NCBI GenBank assembly: GCA_017541325.1
Contig: JAFXZI010000001.1
Location: forward strand, 1-64,000
Origin: Bacilli bacterium
GTDB taxonomy: Bacteria > Bacillota_I > Bacilli_A > RF39 > UBA660
DNA length: 64,000 bases
Direction: 5' to 3'
Part shown: positions 19,401 to 28,047 of the stretch, piece after piece
How positions within the stretch are numbered: the first letter of the stretch is position 1
How the letters are laid out: each line of letters opens with the position of its first letter
Translations under genes and position numbers: made by a program
The notes under the pieces: model-generated
What the model was told of the DNA's origin: nothing
Seen by the model: only the letters and a program-made list of their open reading frames with translations
Database searches by the model: none

Positions 19401-19556
19401 ATAATGCTTTATATTAGAATTATTTATTTCATTTGAATTATTAAAATTATTGATTTCATTATCTCCATTACTAAAACTAGGACTATATGTATCATGATAT
19501 GTTCCTATATTTGAATTAGAATTGGAATTATTGTTATCAGGGTTCTCATTCCACAT
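16419..19556 (-). CDS. membrane-anchored protein with InlB-like repeats and a lethal-factor-like zinc metallopeptidase domain
   Basis: 1045 residues. An Asn/Ser-rich cytosolic start (about 1-85) and one membrane helix (about 88-110) precede an extracellular cadherin-like beta domain (near GSLSPTFNGDIHDYYVL) and two Ig-like modules. Six InlB/Listeria-Bacteroides-type repeats follow (about 370-830, each with GW-type turns and a DKNGA-like strand). The C-terminal domain has HELTH at 945-949 and Glu996 in FEFVADMFAWYY, the arrangement of a gluzincin zinc site; the region resembles the anthrax lethal factor N/C-terminal fold. All six repeats hold a Cys pair 7-9 residues apart. It is anchored, not secreted. 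Substrate unknown. AGGAGGA precedes the ATG. Confidence 0.75.
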   Translation of the reverse strand: MWNENPDNNNSNSNSNIGTYHDTYSPSFSNGDNEINNFNNSNEINNSNIKHYHKYHSNVVESDNINITIDNYQSFDDLKKKNKRKRIIRNLIIYLLIAIVILIVFLIIKMPRKNEKKEIITPSDDNSIKNIYIDDGSLSPTFNGDIHDYYVLTDKNEIEIKCELGLNSSGVVGCNKKIKLSNKAYFIHQIYSADGTLFNINIKTKDDKGEGLISIDSITGLNKKSNTSVNMKVNATSKSGQLTYSIDNGLTYQTSNNFVINENKKIYLVVRDEYGNMTPTREIDINNIDNQIPTGSVEITKSSSDSVTVTAFGKDNDKDLLYSFDGGEFTKENTIKIKEPRQIRVYIKDSAGNTSTELGITVRQSDFVDKKKFVANYYANGSIIDNNYAVCTSINNECIVTLPNITREGYEILGWSENKNSKEPEYKINQRVSLKKNINLYAITKKAITVTFDYNGILPNKHVKNCYIYGDEKCYVEVPEFTFDKGKIIGWNLNKDNETALSSSTNNFYTDEDITLYALAYTSLKMKFDKNGADSISSEEMKCKVINNNEGCHVSLPIIQKEGAEILGWSTNPNNVQAEYQINTKSLIKDNLKLYAITKTVVNLDFDKNGADAITNSRLTCVFYNKDKECTIKTPYISRKNANIIGWNTDSTSHSAIHAQNETLTVKKDAKYFAITSVPVNVYFDKNGASTISFTNQSCIYYNTDRGCYINTPSITRAGWNVIGFNRSQNGQKAELKTNSSELVSSSATYYAVTGKSAVAYFQKNRADGLFGCSTKTASGCQERCSYYNKANSCKIKVPYIVSKGNEVQLFSTTTNEDSLTGYTPGSYMSINSDITLYAIVKNYYRKNTYSIVKTQTFGHVPFETESGCPASIYTNYYNFTSRLYNKAPYIFGAGKVTFTGKSSFENTWGSGSAGMTYGRVIGYRNVDVICPSTFDRYYLKTIVHELTHAWDSYYKLQYGQYLSSMPDIVNLYNKYSNKSANNRPLRDYSYTNRFEFVADMFAWYYFLYLDPAYTPSAISKRSYYPSDMKKTMEKYIILAKKGYK

Positions 19557-19609
19557 ATATAGTCCTCCTATTATAGATTAATTATACAACAGAAAAATAA
19601 TAATCACAA

Positions 19610-19640
19610 ATAAAAAAAGAAGCTTATTTAGCTTCTTCTT
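19610..19640 (-). terminator. terminator of rny
   Basis: AAGAAGC, loop TTATTTA, GCTTCTT; a T run follows on the minus strand. Confidence 0.8.
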
Positions 19641-21174
19641 GGGCACGAGTTTCACGAATTACTGTTACTTTAATAGTACCAGGATATTGCATTGTTTCTT
19701 CAATTTTTTCTTTAACATCTCGAGCTATTTTATAAGCTCCAACATCATCAATTTGTTCTGGTTTTACAATAACTCTTAATTCTCTACCAGCTTGAACAGC
19801 AAATGTATGATCTACTCCATCAATATCATTAGCAACATTTTCAAGTTGTTCAAGTCTCTTTAAATAGTTCTCTAATGAATCGTTTCTTGCACCAGGACGT
19901 GATGCAGATAAAGCATCAGCAATTGCTACTAAAACAGCAATAATACTTTCTGGTTCTTTATCTCCATGGTGAGATGCAATAGCATCAATTACAACTTTAG
20001 GTTCATTAGCTTTTTTAGCAAGGTCAACACCTATTTCAACGTGACTTCCTTCAATTTCATGATCTACTGCTTTACCAATATCATGAAGTAATCCTGCTCT
20101 TTTAGCTAAAGCAACATTTTCTCCAAGTTCTGAAGCTAAAAGTCCACTTAAATGAGCTACTTCAATTGAATGTTGTAAAGCATTTTGTCCATAACTTGTT
20201 CTAAAATGTAATTTACCAATAAGTTCGATTAAATCTGAATCCATTTTAGCTATTCCAAGTTCAAATAAAGCATTATTTCCGTATTCAATTATTTTTGAAT
20301 GAATATCTTTACATACTTTATCATATAGTTCTTCTATTCTTGTTGGATGAATTCTTCCATCTTTAATTAATGTTTCAAGAGTAATTCTTGCAATTTCTCT
20401 TCTTAAAGGATCAAAACTAGATAAAACAATAGTTTCTGGAGTATCATCAATAATTAAATCTACTCCTGTAATTGCTTCAATTGTTCTTATGTTTCTTCCT
20501 TCTCTTCCTATTATTCTTCCTTTCATATCATCACTAGGTAGTCCTACAGTTGTTACTGTTTGTTCATTAGCAACATCTGATGCAAATCTATGCATGCATG
20601 ATACGATTAAATCATTAGCTTTTTTATCTGCTTCTAATTTAGCAGCACTTTCTCTTTCTTTAATATATAAAGCTATTTCTTTAGAGCAATTTTCTTCTAC
20701 TTTTTTCATAAGTAATTCTTTAGCTTGTTCTTTTTTCAAACCAGAGATTTTACTTAATAAATCTGTTTGCTCTCTTTTAATGTTTTCCACTTCTGCTCTT
20801 ACGTCTTGAATTTCTTCTTGTTTTTTAGACAATGCATCTTCTCTTTCATTTAAAGCAAGTTCTCTTTTTTGAAATAATTCGTCTCTTTTATCCATACTAT
20901 TTTCTCTTTGGATAAGACGTTCTTCAACTTCTTTTGCTTCATTTTTCTTATCTTTTACTTCTTTTTCTGCTTCTAACTTTAATTTGTGTATTTCTTCTTT
21001 TGTTTCAAATAAACTATCTCTTTTAGTTTTTTCTGCTTCACGTTTAGCATCGCTAATTATTTTTTCAGCAGTTTTATTAGTAGATTTTGATTTAATATTA
21101 AAATATATAAAACATAGTCCAAAACCAACCATTAATCCAATGACGATTAGCAGAATGGAGATTCCTAAATCCAT
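19624..21174 (-). CDS. rny: ribonuclease Y
   Basis: 516 residues, the usual length. An N-terminal membrane helix (about 3-25) is followed by a long Glu/Lys coiled coil (about 35-200), a KH RNA-binding domain ([21 protein letters not shown], about 220-245) and an HD phosphohydrolase domain with [14 protein letters not shown] and SHHGD. It starts mRNA decay in Gram-positive bacteria at the membrane. Downstream of recA as in other Firmicutes, but separated by a terminator. Confidence 0.97.
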   Translation of the reverse strand: MDLGISILLIVIGLMVGFGLCFIYFNIKSKSTNKTAEKIISDAKREAEKTKRDSLFETKEEIHKLKLEAEKEVKDKKNEAKEVEERLIQRENSMDKRDELFQKRELALNEREDALSKKQEEIQDVRAEVENIKREQTDLLSKISGLKKEQAKELLMKKVEENCSKEIALYIKERESAAKLEADKKANDLIVSCMHRFASDVANEQTVTTVGLPSDDMKGRIIGREGRNIRTIEAITGVDLIIDDTPETIVLSSFDPLRREIARITLETLIKDGRIHPTRIEELYDKVCKDIHSKIIEYGNNALFELGIAKMDSDLIELIGKLHFRTSYGQNALQHSIEVAHLSGLLASELGENVALAKRAGLLHDIGKAVDHEIEGSHVEIGVDLAKKANEPKVVIDAIASHHGDKEPESIIAVLVAIADALSASRPGARNDSLENYLKRLEQLENVANDIDGVDHTFAVQAGRELRVIVKPEQIDDVGAYKIARDVKEKIEETMQYPGTIKVTVIRETRAQEEAK

Positions 21175-21267
21175 AACACACCTCCATTCAAATATATGTT
21201 AAATTATCAATTTATAATCATAACATCTAATTCTATTGTAGAAGTTTTTATAATTTATGTCAATAAA

Positions 21268-21292
21268 AAGAACCCAGCTAAACTGAGTTCAA
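21268..21292 (-). terminator. terminator of recA
   Basis: Minus strand GAACTCAG, loop TTTAG, CTGGGTTC, then five T; one G-T pair. Confidence 0.8.
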
Positions 21293-21296
21293 AAAA

Positions 21297-22310
21297 CTAA
21301 CTTTTTTTATTAATATTTATGTTGTAATAATCTCTAATTGCAGTTTCAATTTCGTCAGAAAGTGCCTTGTTTTCTTTAAGTAAAATTTTAACATTTTCTT
21401 TTCCTTGACCTAGTTTTTCTCCTTTATATGCAAACCAAGCACCACTTTTTTCAACAATTCCGGCATCTACTGCAAGATCGACAAGTTCTCCTTCATGAGA
21501 TACTCCTTCTCCATACATAATATCGACAGTTGCTGTTTTAAATGGAGGAGCTACTTTATTTTTAACAACTTTAATATTAGTTCTATTACCAATCATTGAG
21601 TCTCCTGCTTTAATTGTTTCACTACGTCTAACTTCTAATCTAATTGTTGAATAGAATTTTAAAGCTCTACCTCCAGGAGTAGTTTCTGGATTACCAAACA
21701 TAACTCCGACTTTTTCTCTTAATTGATTTATAAAAATGGCTGTAGTTTTAGTTTTGTTAATATTTCCTGATAATTTTCTTAAAGCTTGTGACATAAGTCT
21801 TGCTTGAAGTCCTACATGAGAATCTCCCATTTCACCATCTATTTCTGCTTGTGGAACAAGAGCTGCTACTGAATCGATTACAATAATACTAACTGCTTCA
21901 CTTTTTACAAGGGCATCACATATTTCTAATGCTTGTTCTCCTGTATCTGGTTGAGATAACAATAATTCATCAATATTTACTCCTAATGATTTAGCATAAT
22001 TTGGATCTAGTGCATGTTCTGCATCGATAAATGCTGCACGACCTCCTGCTTTTTGTGCTTCAGCTATTGCATGAAGTGCAAAAGTAGTTTTACCGCTTGA
22101 TTCAGGTCCATATATTTCTATTATTCTTCCTTTAGGATATCCTCCTACTCCTAAAGCAATATCTAGTGAAAGAGATCCGCTTGGAACAACTTCTACTTCC
22201 ATGTGTTTACTTTCACCAAGTTTCATAATTGATCCTTTTCCAAATTGTTTTTCTATATCAGCCATTACTTGAGCTAATTTCTTATCTTTATCTGTTATTT
22301 CACTTTTCAT
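21297..22310 (-). CDS. recA: recombinase RecA
   Basis: 337 residues. Walker A GPESSGKT (about 67-74), Walker [13 protein letters not shown], the L2 region [22 protein letters not shown] and the C-terminal domain are all present. It forms filaments on single-stranded DNA for strand exchange and stimulates LexA self-cleavage. The longer frame (from 22325) begins inside the ribosome binding site: GGAGG lies before ATG 22310, which gives [11 protein letters not shown] palindrome like a Gram-positive SOS box lies 71 bases upstream. cinA, often between pgsA and recA, is absent. Confidence 0.98.
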   Translation of the reverse strand: MKSEITDKDKKLAQVMADIEKQFGKGSIMKLGESKHMEVEVVPSGSLSLDIALGVGGYPKGRIIEIYGPESSGKTTFALHAIAEAQKAGGRAAFIDAEHALDPNYAKSLGVNIDELLLSQPDTGEQALEICDALVKSEAVSIIVIDSVAALVPQAEIDGEMGDSHVGLQARLMSQALRKLSGNINKTKTTAIFINQLREKVGVMFGNPETTPGGRALKFYSTIRLEVRRSETIKAGDSMIGNRTNIKVVKNKVAPPFKTATVDIMYGEGVSHEGELVDLAVDAGIVEKSGAWFAYKGEKLGQGKENVKILLKENKALSDEIETAIRDYYNININKKS

Positions 22311-22380
22311 GTAAAATACCTCCATCTATTTGCTTACAAATAAATCTTACTATATATTTTTTTAAATTGCAATACTTTTT

Positions 22381-22394
22381 CAAACATTTGTTTG
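22381..22394. promoter_or_regulatory. candidate LexA/DinR SOS box upstream of recA
   Basis: CAAACATTTGTTTG is a 14-base palindrome matching the Gram-positive LexA site CGAAC-N4-GTTCG except for G to A and C to T at symmetric positions. It lies 71 bases before the recA start. No lexA gene is in this window. Confidence 0.5.
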
Positions 22395-22424
22395 AATATA
22401 AATATTTCGTTTACATACTAAATA

Positions 22425-22460
22425 AAAAAAGCCTTTTCTCTAAGAGAAAAAGCTATTTTT
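22425..22460 (-). terminator. terminator of pgsA
   Basis: Minus strand AGCTTTTTCTC, TTA loop, GAGAAAAGGCT, then a run of T. Confidence 0.85.
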
Positions 22461-23071
22461 TATTTCTTTTTAGTTTCTTTTTCAAAAATTAAATCCTTAT
22501 TTAAATTATAGTATTGTACCATTGAAATAATAGACATAATTGTTGCGAAATATAATAAGAAATCAGCTACTTGTAAATTCCACAATTCAAATGGTAAATT
22601 ATTAAATAATGCTAAGACAATACCAGTCATTAAACAAGCTGTTTTAAGTTTTCCTGATTTAATTGCTGCCACTACTTTACCTTTACTTGCTGCTTCCATC
22701 TTAATTGCGTTAACAACGATATCACGAAGTACAATTACAACTGGAATAATAGGATTAAGATTAGTTTTAGCTGCTAAGATAATAAGTACTGAGTTAACTA
22801 ATACTTTATCAGCTATTGCATCTAACATCTTTCCTAAATTTGTAATTAATCCATATTTTCTTGCAATTCTTCCATCAAAGAAATCTGTTAAACTTGCAAT
22901 TATAAATAATACTCCTGCAACAAAATATTCTGATTCACATACTAATCCTTCATTTCCTACACTAAATGTTGGAAAATAGATCCCAAACATATCAAATGGG
23001 AATAATAATATAAATATTATTACTAAACTTAATATTATTCTTGATAATGTTAGCTTATTTGGCAAATTCAT
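22460..23071 (-). CDS. pgsA: CDP-diacylglycerol-glycerol-3-phosphate 3-phosphatidyltransferase
   Basis: 203 residues, several membrane helices. The CDP-alcohol phosphatidyltransferase signature D-x2-D-G-x2-A-R-x8-G-x3-D-x3-D is complete (DFFDGRIARKYGLITNLGKM, then DAIAD). It makes phosphatidylglycerophosphate, the precursor of phosphatidylglycerol, at the inner membrane face. The start is ATG 23071 (MNLPNKLTLSR), eight bases after AAGGAG; the longer GTG start overlaps that RBS. It overlaps the RodZ-like gene by 17 bases. Confidence 0.94.
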   Translation of the reverse strand: MNLPNKLTLSRIILSLVIIFILLFPFDMFGIYFPTFSVGNEGLVCESEYFVAGVLFIIASLTDFFDGRIARKYGLITNLGKMLDAIADKVLVNSVLIILAAKTNLNPIIPVVIVLRDIVVNAIKMEAASKGKVVAAIKSGKLKTACLMTGIVLALFNNLPFELWNLQVADFLLYFATIMSIISMVQYYNLNKDLIFEKETKKK

Positions 23072-23570
23072 AATTTTCACTCCTTATTTCTAATAATTCT
23101 ACTGTCCTTTTTTCTTCTTTTTCACCATTAATTATTTTTATAAATACATAAAGTACTAATAATAATAGAAGCACTACTAATAAAGCTTTAAATAAAGGTT
23201 TTAGTTTAAGTATCTTTTCAACGGTTAACTTCTCTTTTTTTGGAAGCGTATATGGAGAACGAATCTTTTTTTCTTCCTCTTCTTCTTGTTTCTTTTTAAC
23301 ATCTAAAATATCTTCTAAAGAAATCTTTGATGTATGTTCAAACAAGAAATCATTAAATTCATCAACAACTTTTTCTGGATTAAGTCCTAAATATTTAGCA
23401 TAATTTCTTACATATTCTTTAAGCTCTAATACATCTTTAAATGCTTTAATATTTCCACTTTCAATATTTTCAATATCATCACTAGTAAGACTTAAGTCAC
23501 TAGCTGCTTCATCGACTCCTACACCGTTTGATACACGCTGTTCTTTTAAATATTCTCCTAATTCTTTCAA
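23055..23570 (-). CDS. RodZ-like helix-turn-helix membrane protein
   Basis: 171 residues. An N-terminal HTH_25 domain (LGEYLKEQRVSNGVGVDEAA onward, about 4-75), a Glu-rich linker, and one membrane helix (about 130-150) followed by only 20 outer residues, so the usual periplasmic/extracellular DUF4115 domain is missing. RodZ links MreB filaments to the cell-wall elongation machinery; the gene sits before pgsA as ymfM does in Bacillus. The RBS GAGGTG fits a TTG start at 23570; the longest frame (GTG 23579) lies inside the RBS. Confidence 0.75.
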   Translation of the reverse strand: MKELGEYLKEQRVSNGVGVDEAASDLSLTSDDIENIESGNIKAFKDVLELKEYVRNYAKYLGLNPEKVVDEFNDFLFEHTSKISLEDILDVKKKQEEEEEKKIRSPYTLPKKEKLTVEKILKLKPLFKALLVVLLLLLVLYVFIKIINGEKEEKRTVELLEIRSENYEFAK

Positions 23571-23597
23571 ACTGAACACCTCAAATCAAATAATAAT

Positions 23598-23932
23598 ACT
23601 TTATAAGCCTCGTTCTGTACCCACTAATGGGCGACAAACATTTATCTACCTTTCGGTCTTTAACTCCATTCTAATTCTTTTGTTAAAGCTCTCCTACCAA
23701 TTTTGGATTTCTCACTTGTGGGGTTTACCGCGTTTCATTTCTTTATTTCTAAAGAAGTCGTTTCTGTGGCACTTTTATAGCTAATCATATCATATGTTAA
23801 AAACACTTAGATACTTTCGCAGCCGTTAGTTTTCACTACCTAGAGTTAGTCTATTCCCCTAGCACAAACACTACAATCATCACAGATTGTGTGAGCAAGG
23901 ACTTTCCTCACCATATTACTATAGCGCGTTTG
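23598..23932 (-). ncRNA. rnpB: RNase P RNA (rnpB)
   Basis: The minus strand carries the universal RNase P RNA 5' element GAGGAAAGTCC (complement near 23899-23909) and the matching 3' element ACAGAACGAGGCTTAT (near 23603-23618), about 330 bases apart. It forms the catalytic RNA that trims tRNA 5' ends. The position next to gpsB is conserved in Bacillus. Exact ends are estimated to within about 10 bases. It fills the gap between gpsB and rodZ. Confidence 0.93.
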
Positions 23933-23940
23933 TCAAAGTA

Positions 23941-24285
23941 TTAATTATCGTTACTTTCTCTATCTCCGTAAACGATTTTTTCTAGTTGAGAAAGACGTTT
24001 AATTATATCTAAATTAGTAACTTCTCTTCTTTCAGTTGCACCGCTTTTAGCTATTTCAATATTAGTTTTTAAACTACGAATTTCAGCTTTTAAACTCATT
24101 ATTTCTTCTTGTAGTTCACTTATTTCAGTATCTTTTTCTTTAATGATCTTAATAAACTCTTCATAGTCTCCAATAATAGCATCTAAGAATTGATCTACTT
24201 CTTTAGGATTAAAACCTCTTACATCAACTTTAAAGTCTTTATCAAGAATTTCTTGTGGTGTTAATTGTATACGATTTTGAAACAT
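23941..24285 (-). CDS. gpsB: cell division regulator GpsB
   Basis: 114 residues of DivIVA type. The N-terminal lipid- and PBP-binding domain LTPQEILDKDFKVDVRGFNP, EVDQFLDAIIGDYE, a coiled coil (about 45-75) and a short C-terminal trimerising helix (LDIIKRLSQLEKIVYG) match GpsB in size and order. GpsB shuttles class A PBPs between septum and side wall. The class A PBP gene lies nearby in the opposite direction. The RBS AAGGAAGG precedes the ATG. Confidence 0.92.
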   Translation of the reverse strand: MFQNRIQLTPQEILDKDFKVDVRGFNPKEVDQFLDAIIGDYEEFIKIIKEKDTEISELQEEIMSLKAEIRSLKTNIEIAKSGATERREVTNLDIIKRLSQLEKIVYGDRESNDN

Positions 24286-24446
24286 AATGCACCTTCCTTT
24301 TTTAGTTCTTCTAATCTATAATCAAAACTATTATATAACATATCAGTTTTTTCTTCAATTATTTTTAGGACAGACTTTAATAAAAAGTTTTATTTTTATA
24401 GAAAAATATTTAACATTATAGTATAATTACCTTTAGGGTGGTTGTT

Positions 24447-25028
24447 ATGAAATATCCAAACGGAGTTAAACAAAAGAATACTACCAGCAAAGAAATTAAA
24501 TATGCCAATCGTGGTATGACTTTGGAAAGTGATATTAATATATCTAACAGTTACTATATTGATAAGAAAATTGCATATATTTATAAAAAACCTACACCTA
24601 TTCAATTAGTTAAAGTTAATTTTCCAGAAAGAAAAAAAGCAGTTATAACTGAAGCATATTTTAAAGAACCATCTACTTTAGATTACAATGGACTATATAA
24701 AGGTTATTATATAGACTTTGATGCTAAAGAAACAAATAATAAAACATCTTTCCCACTAGGAAATATAAATAAACATCAAATAGAACATATTAGAAATATT
24801 ACTAATAATAAAGGTATATGTTTTTTAATAGTTAGATTTAATAAATTAGATAAAACATATTTACTTATGGGAGATGATTTTATATATCATATAGATAATT
24901 ATGATAGAAAATCTATACCAATAGATTATTTTAAAGAATATGGATATGAAATAGAATATAAATATAATCCAAGATTAGATTACATAAGTGTAATAGATAG
25001 AATATTAGGAGGGAAAAATGGCTACTAA
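24447..25028 (+). CDS. recU: Holliday junction resolvase RecU
   Basis: 193 residues. RGMTLESDINISNSYY (N-terminal DNA-binding arm and conserved R-G-x2-[LF]-E), then the nuclease core FDAKETNNKTSFPLGNI with the catalytic D-x-K-E, and HQIEHI. It cuts four-way junctions and modulates RecA. It overlaps the downstream PBP1 gene by 11 bases, the recU-ponA arrangement of Bacillus. The start is ATG 24447 after AGGGTGG. Confidence 0.95.
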   Translation: MKYPNGVKQKNTTSKEIKYANRGMTLESDINISNSYYIDKKIAYIYKKPTPIQLVKVNFPERKKAVITEAYFKEPSTLDYNGLYKGYYIDFDAKETNNKTSFPLGNINKHQIEHIRNITNNKGICFLIVRFNKLDKTYLLMGDDFIYHIDNYDRKSIPIDYFKEYGYEIEYKYNPRLDYISVIDRILGGKNGY

Positions 25029-28014
25029 TAAAAAGAATAATATAAATACAAGTACTAATAGAAGAAGTTCTAAATATGAGAATGAAAAAGCAATAAAGCA
25101 TAAACATTCTAGAAATACACCTAATAAAAATTGGAATAGTTCTTCTAATAATAAAAATAATAAGATTAATAAAAGAGATAATATAAAGAGAAAGGAAACA
25201 AATAATATTCCTAGAAAAAAAGATAAATTAGATAGAACTGGATGGATTTTCTTAGGAGTTGTCTTCTTTGTATTTGTAATCATACTACTAAAGACAATGG
25301 GAATGGTTATGACATTAATTACTGTTGTTGGTATGTTCCTTATTATATTACTAGCAATGTTCTTAAAAAGAGTTAGAAGAAAAAGAGTTGTAAGAATTAT
25401 TACTAATATATTAATGATACTAATTCTTCTTGGAGGTTTTGCAGTAATTGGAGGTATAGCTTATTTCGGATATATTATAGTTGAAGATGCTAATCCAAAA
25501 TGGGATACTTCTAAACTTACATCTAAAGAAAGTACAATACTATATACTGCAGATGGAAAAGAATATGCTAATTTAAGTACTGAAAGACGTGAAAAAATAT
25601 CATATTCAGAAATATCAGAAAACTTAATAAATGCAATTATTGCTACTGAAGACTCACGTTTCTTTGATCACAATGGATTCGATCCATTACGTTTCTTTAA
25701 AGCAGGTCTTCTACAAGTAAGTGGAGATTCTGAAGCTGGTGGAGCTTCTACTCTATCAATGCAAGTTATAAAAAATAACATGACTTCTAAAGTAGCTACT
25801 GGTATCGAAGGTATTAAAAGAAAGTTCAGCGATATTTACTTAGCAGTATTTAAACTAGAAAAAGAATATACAAAAGAACAAATAATGGAATTTTATATAA
25901 ATCTACACTACTTAGGTAGTAACTCATATGGAGTTGAAGAAGCTTCTCATACTTATTTTGGTAAAAGTGCTAGTGACTTAAACTTATCTGAAGCTGCATT
26001 ACTTGCAGGAATGTATCAAAGTCCAAACACATATAATCCAAAAACTAATCCAGAAGCTGCTGCTGAAAGACGTGAAACTGTACTTAAATTAATGTACAAT
26101 CACGGATATATTACTAAAGAAGAAAAAGATGCTGCAAATGCAATTCCTATTAAAGATTTAATTATTAATTCAAATAGTTCTACATTTAATTCATATCAAT
26201 CATATATAGATACAGTTATTGATGAACTTGAAAATGAATGGGGAATTGATCCTTATAATACATCACTTGCTATCTACACAAATATTGATTTAAAGAAACA
26301 AGAAGGATTAGATAGAATATTTAATGGATCAGGATTTAACTGGGAAAATGGTGTTGTTCAAGCAGGAATTGCTGCTGTTGATGTTCATACAGGAAAAATT
26401 ACTGCTGTTGGCGGAAGTAGAAATAATGAAGCTCGTACATTAAATCGTGCTACTACTGGTAAACAACAAATAGGTTCTACTGCTAAACCAATATTTGACT
26501 ATGGCCCAGGAATGGAATATGAAGGTTGGTCAACATATACAATGTTTGATGATAGTCCTTATCATTATTCAAGTGGACAACCAATACGTGACTCTGACCG
26601 TAGATATATGGGAAATATAACTTTAAGAACAGCTCTTGCACAATCAAGAAATATTCCTGCTCTTAAAGCATTCCAAAAAGTTTCTAATGATAAAAAATAT
26701 AAATTTGTTACTAGTTTAGGTATTACTCCTGAAACTACTGAAGGAAGTACTTATATGCATGAAGCCCATTCAATTGGTGCCTTCAATGGTTCAAATCCAT
26801 TAGAGATGGCTGCTGCTTATGCTGCATTTGCTAATGGTGGAATTTACTATAAACCATATACAATAAATAAAATAGTATATCGTGATACTGGAGAAACAGT
26901 TGAATATGAAGCAGAAGGAGTTCAAGTAATGAGTTCTGCTACTGCATATATGATTACATACTGTTTAAGATATGCTGTTACTGATGGTTTATCTAAAGGT
27001 GCCTCTGTTCCAGGAATTAAAGTAGCTGCTAAAACAGGAACAACAAACTATACTTCAGAAATAGCTAAAAAGAACAACTTACCTTCTTATGCAGTTAAAG
27101 ATGCATGGATTATTGGATATGATCCTGATACTGCTGTTGGTATGTGGTATGGTTATGATAAGATTTACGATGGTAAGAAAACAAATTATTACTTAAAATC
27201 TGTAACATCTGGATTTAAAGTAAATGTTCAAACAGAAAGAAATAGATTATATGTAACTGCTGGTAAAGTATTATTTACAAGTAATGGTAAAGACTTTAAA
27301 GTACCAAATACAGTTGTTAGAGTTGCAGTAGAAAAAGGAAGTAATCCAGCAAAACTTGCTAGTTCTTCTACTCCTTCTGGAAAAGTTACTTATGAATACT
27401 TTAGAAAAGGTACTGAACCTACAGAAGTATCAACTGCATATAGTAAACTTGGAAATGTAACAGGACTTACTGCTACATATGATGCTGCTACAAAGAATGT
27501 AAGACTTTCATGGAAAGCTGCTGCTAAGAGTAATGATGCTGATGTAACTTATGGAGATTTTGGATATAAGATTTATAAAGATAATAAATATGTAACATTT
27601 ACAACAAATACATATTATAACTACACAGGATCTGATTCAGAAGGAACTTATAAAGTAGTTACTTCATATAGAAACTATAGTGATATTGATTCAAGTGGTG
27701 CTACTGCTAAAATAGGAGTTTCTGAAACTGATACTTACTCTTATACAGCTACTGCTCATATCGTTGAAGGAAGTTATGATACAGATAATAAATGTTTAAC
27801 TAAAGGTGCTAATTTAACAGATTGTGTTACAGTAACTCGTAGTGATGGACAAGTTATTACAAGTGGATATACAGTATCTCTATCAATAAAAGATGCTGAT
27901 GGAGATGAGGTAACTCTTGATGATGGTGGCACACCAAAGACTATTACATATACTATTAGATATCATGGAAAAACATTCTATGCTGTAGTACATGGTGTTA
28001 AAGCAAATGAATAA
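25018..28014 (+). CDS. class A penicillin-binding protein (PBP1) with extra N-terminal membrane helices and a C-terminal FN3 domain
   Basis: 998 residues. A basic Asn/Lys-rich cytosolic start (1-74) is followed by three predicted membrane helices (about 76-97, 99-116, 128-152) instead of one, glycosyltransferase GT51 with catalytic Glu211 in IIATEDSRF, and a transpeptidase with Ser487-x-x-Lys490 (GSTAKP), Ser543-Arg-Asn545 and Lys672-Thr-Gly. A fibronectin type III-like domain (about 815-905) and a final beta domain end the protein. It polymerises and crosslinks peptidoglycan outside the membrane. AGGAGGG precedes the ATG. Coupled to recU; GpsB is the expected partner. Confidence 0.95.
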   Translation: MATNKKNNINTSTNRRSSKYENEKAIKHKHSRNTPNKNWNSSSNNKNNKINKRDNIKRKETNNIPRKKDKLDRTGWIFLGVVFFVFVIILLKTMGMVMTLITVVGMFLIILLAMFLKRVRRKRVVRIITNILMILILLGGFAVIGGIAYFGYIIVEDANPKWDTSKLTSKESTILYTADGKEYANLSTERREKISYSEISENLINAIIATEDSRFFDHNGFDPLRFFKAGLLQVSGDSEAGGASTLSMQVIKNNMTSKVATGIEGIKRKFSDIYLAVFKLEKEYTKEQIMEFYINLHYLGSNSYGVEEASHTYFGKSASDLNLSEAALLAGMYQSPNTYNPKTNPEAAAERRETVLKLMYNHGYITKEEKDAANAIPIKDLIINSNSSTFNSYQSYIDTVIDELENEWGIDPYNTSLAIYTNIDLKKQEGLDRIFNGSGFNWENGVVQAGIAAVDVHTGKITAVGGSRNNEARTLNRATTGKQQIGSTAKPIFDYGPGMEYEGWSTYTMFDDSPYHYSSGQPIRDSDRRYMGNITLRTALAQSRNIPALKAFQKVSNDKKYKFVTSLGITPETTEGSTYMHEAHSIGAFNGSNPLEMAAAYAAFANGGIYYKPYTINKIVYRDTGETVEYEAEGVQVMSSATAYMITYCLRYAVTDGLSKGASVPGIKVAAKTGTTNYTSEIAKKNNLPSYAVKDAWIIGYDPDTAVGMWYGYDKIYDGKKTNYYLKSVTSGFKVNVQTERNRLYVTAGKVLFTSNGKDFKVPNTVVRVAVEKGSNPAKLASSSTPSGKVTYEYFRKGTEPTEVSTAYSKLGNVTGLTATYDAATKNVRLSWKAAAKSNDADVTYGDFGYKIYKDNKYVTFTTNTYYNYTGSDSEGTYKVVTSYRNYSDIDSSGATAKIGVSETDTYSYTATAHIVEGSYDTDNKCLTKGANLTDCVTVTRSDGQVITSGYTVSLSIKDADGDEVTLDDGGTPKTITYTIRYHGKTFYAVVHGVKANE

Positions 28015-28016
28015 AA

Positions 28017-28047
28017 TAAAAAGAATAGATATTAATCTATTCTTTTT
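28017..28047. terminator. bidirectional terminator between PBP1 and nth
   Basis: AAGAATAGAT, loop ATTA, ATCTATTCTT, flanked by A and T runs. Confidence 0.9.

Noticed and set aside
22229-22492. Plus-strand ORF across the recA leader and terminator
   Set aside because: Hydrophobic F/L-rich shadow crossing two gene ends and a terminator, no RBS.
23598-23932. tmRNA
   Set aside because: No ANDN-type tag frame or tRNA-like ends; the GAGGAAAGTCC and ACAGAA elements are those of RNase P RNA.
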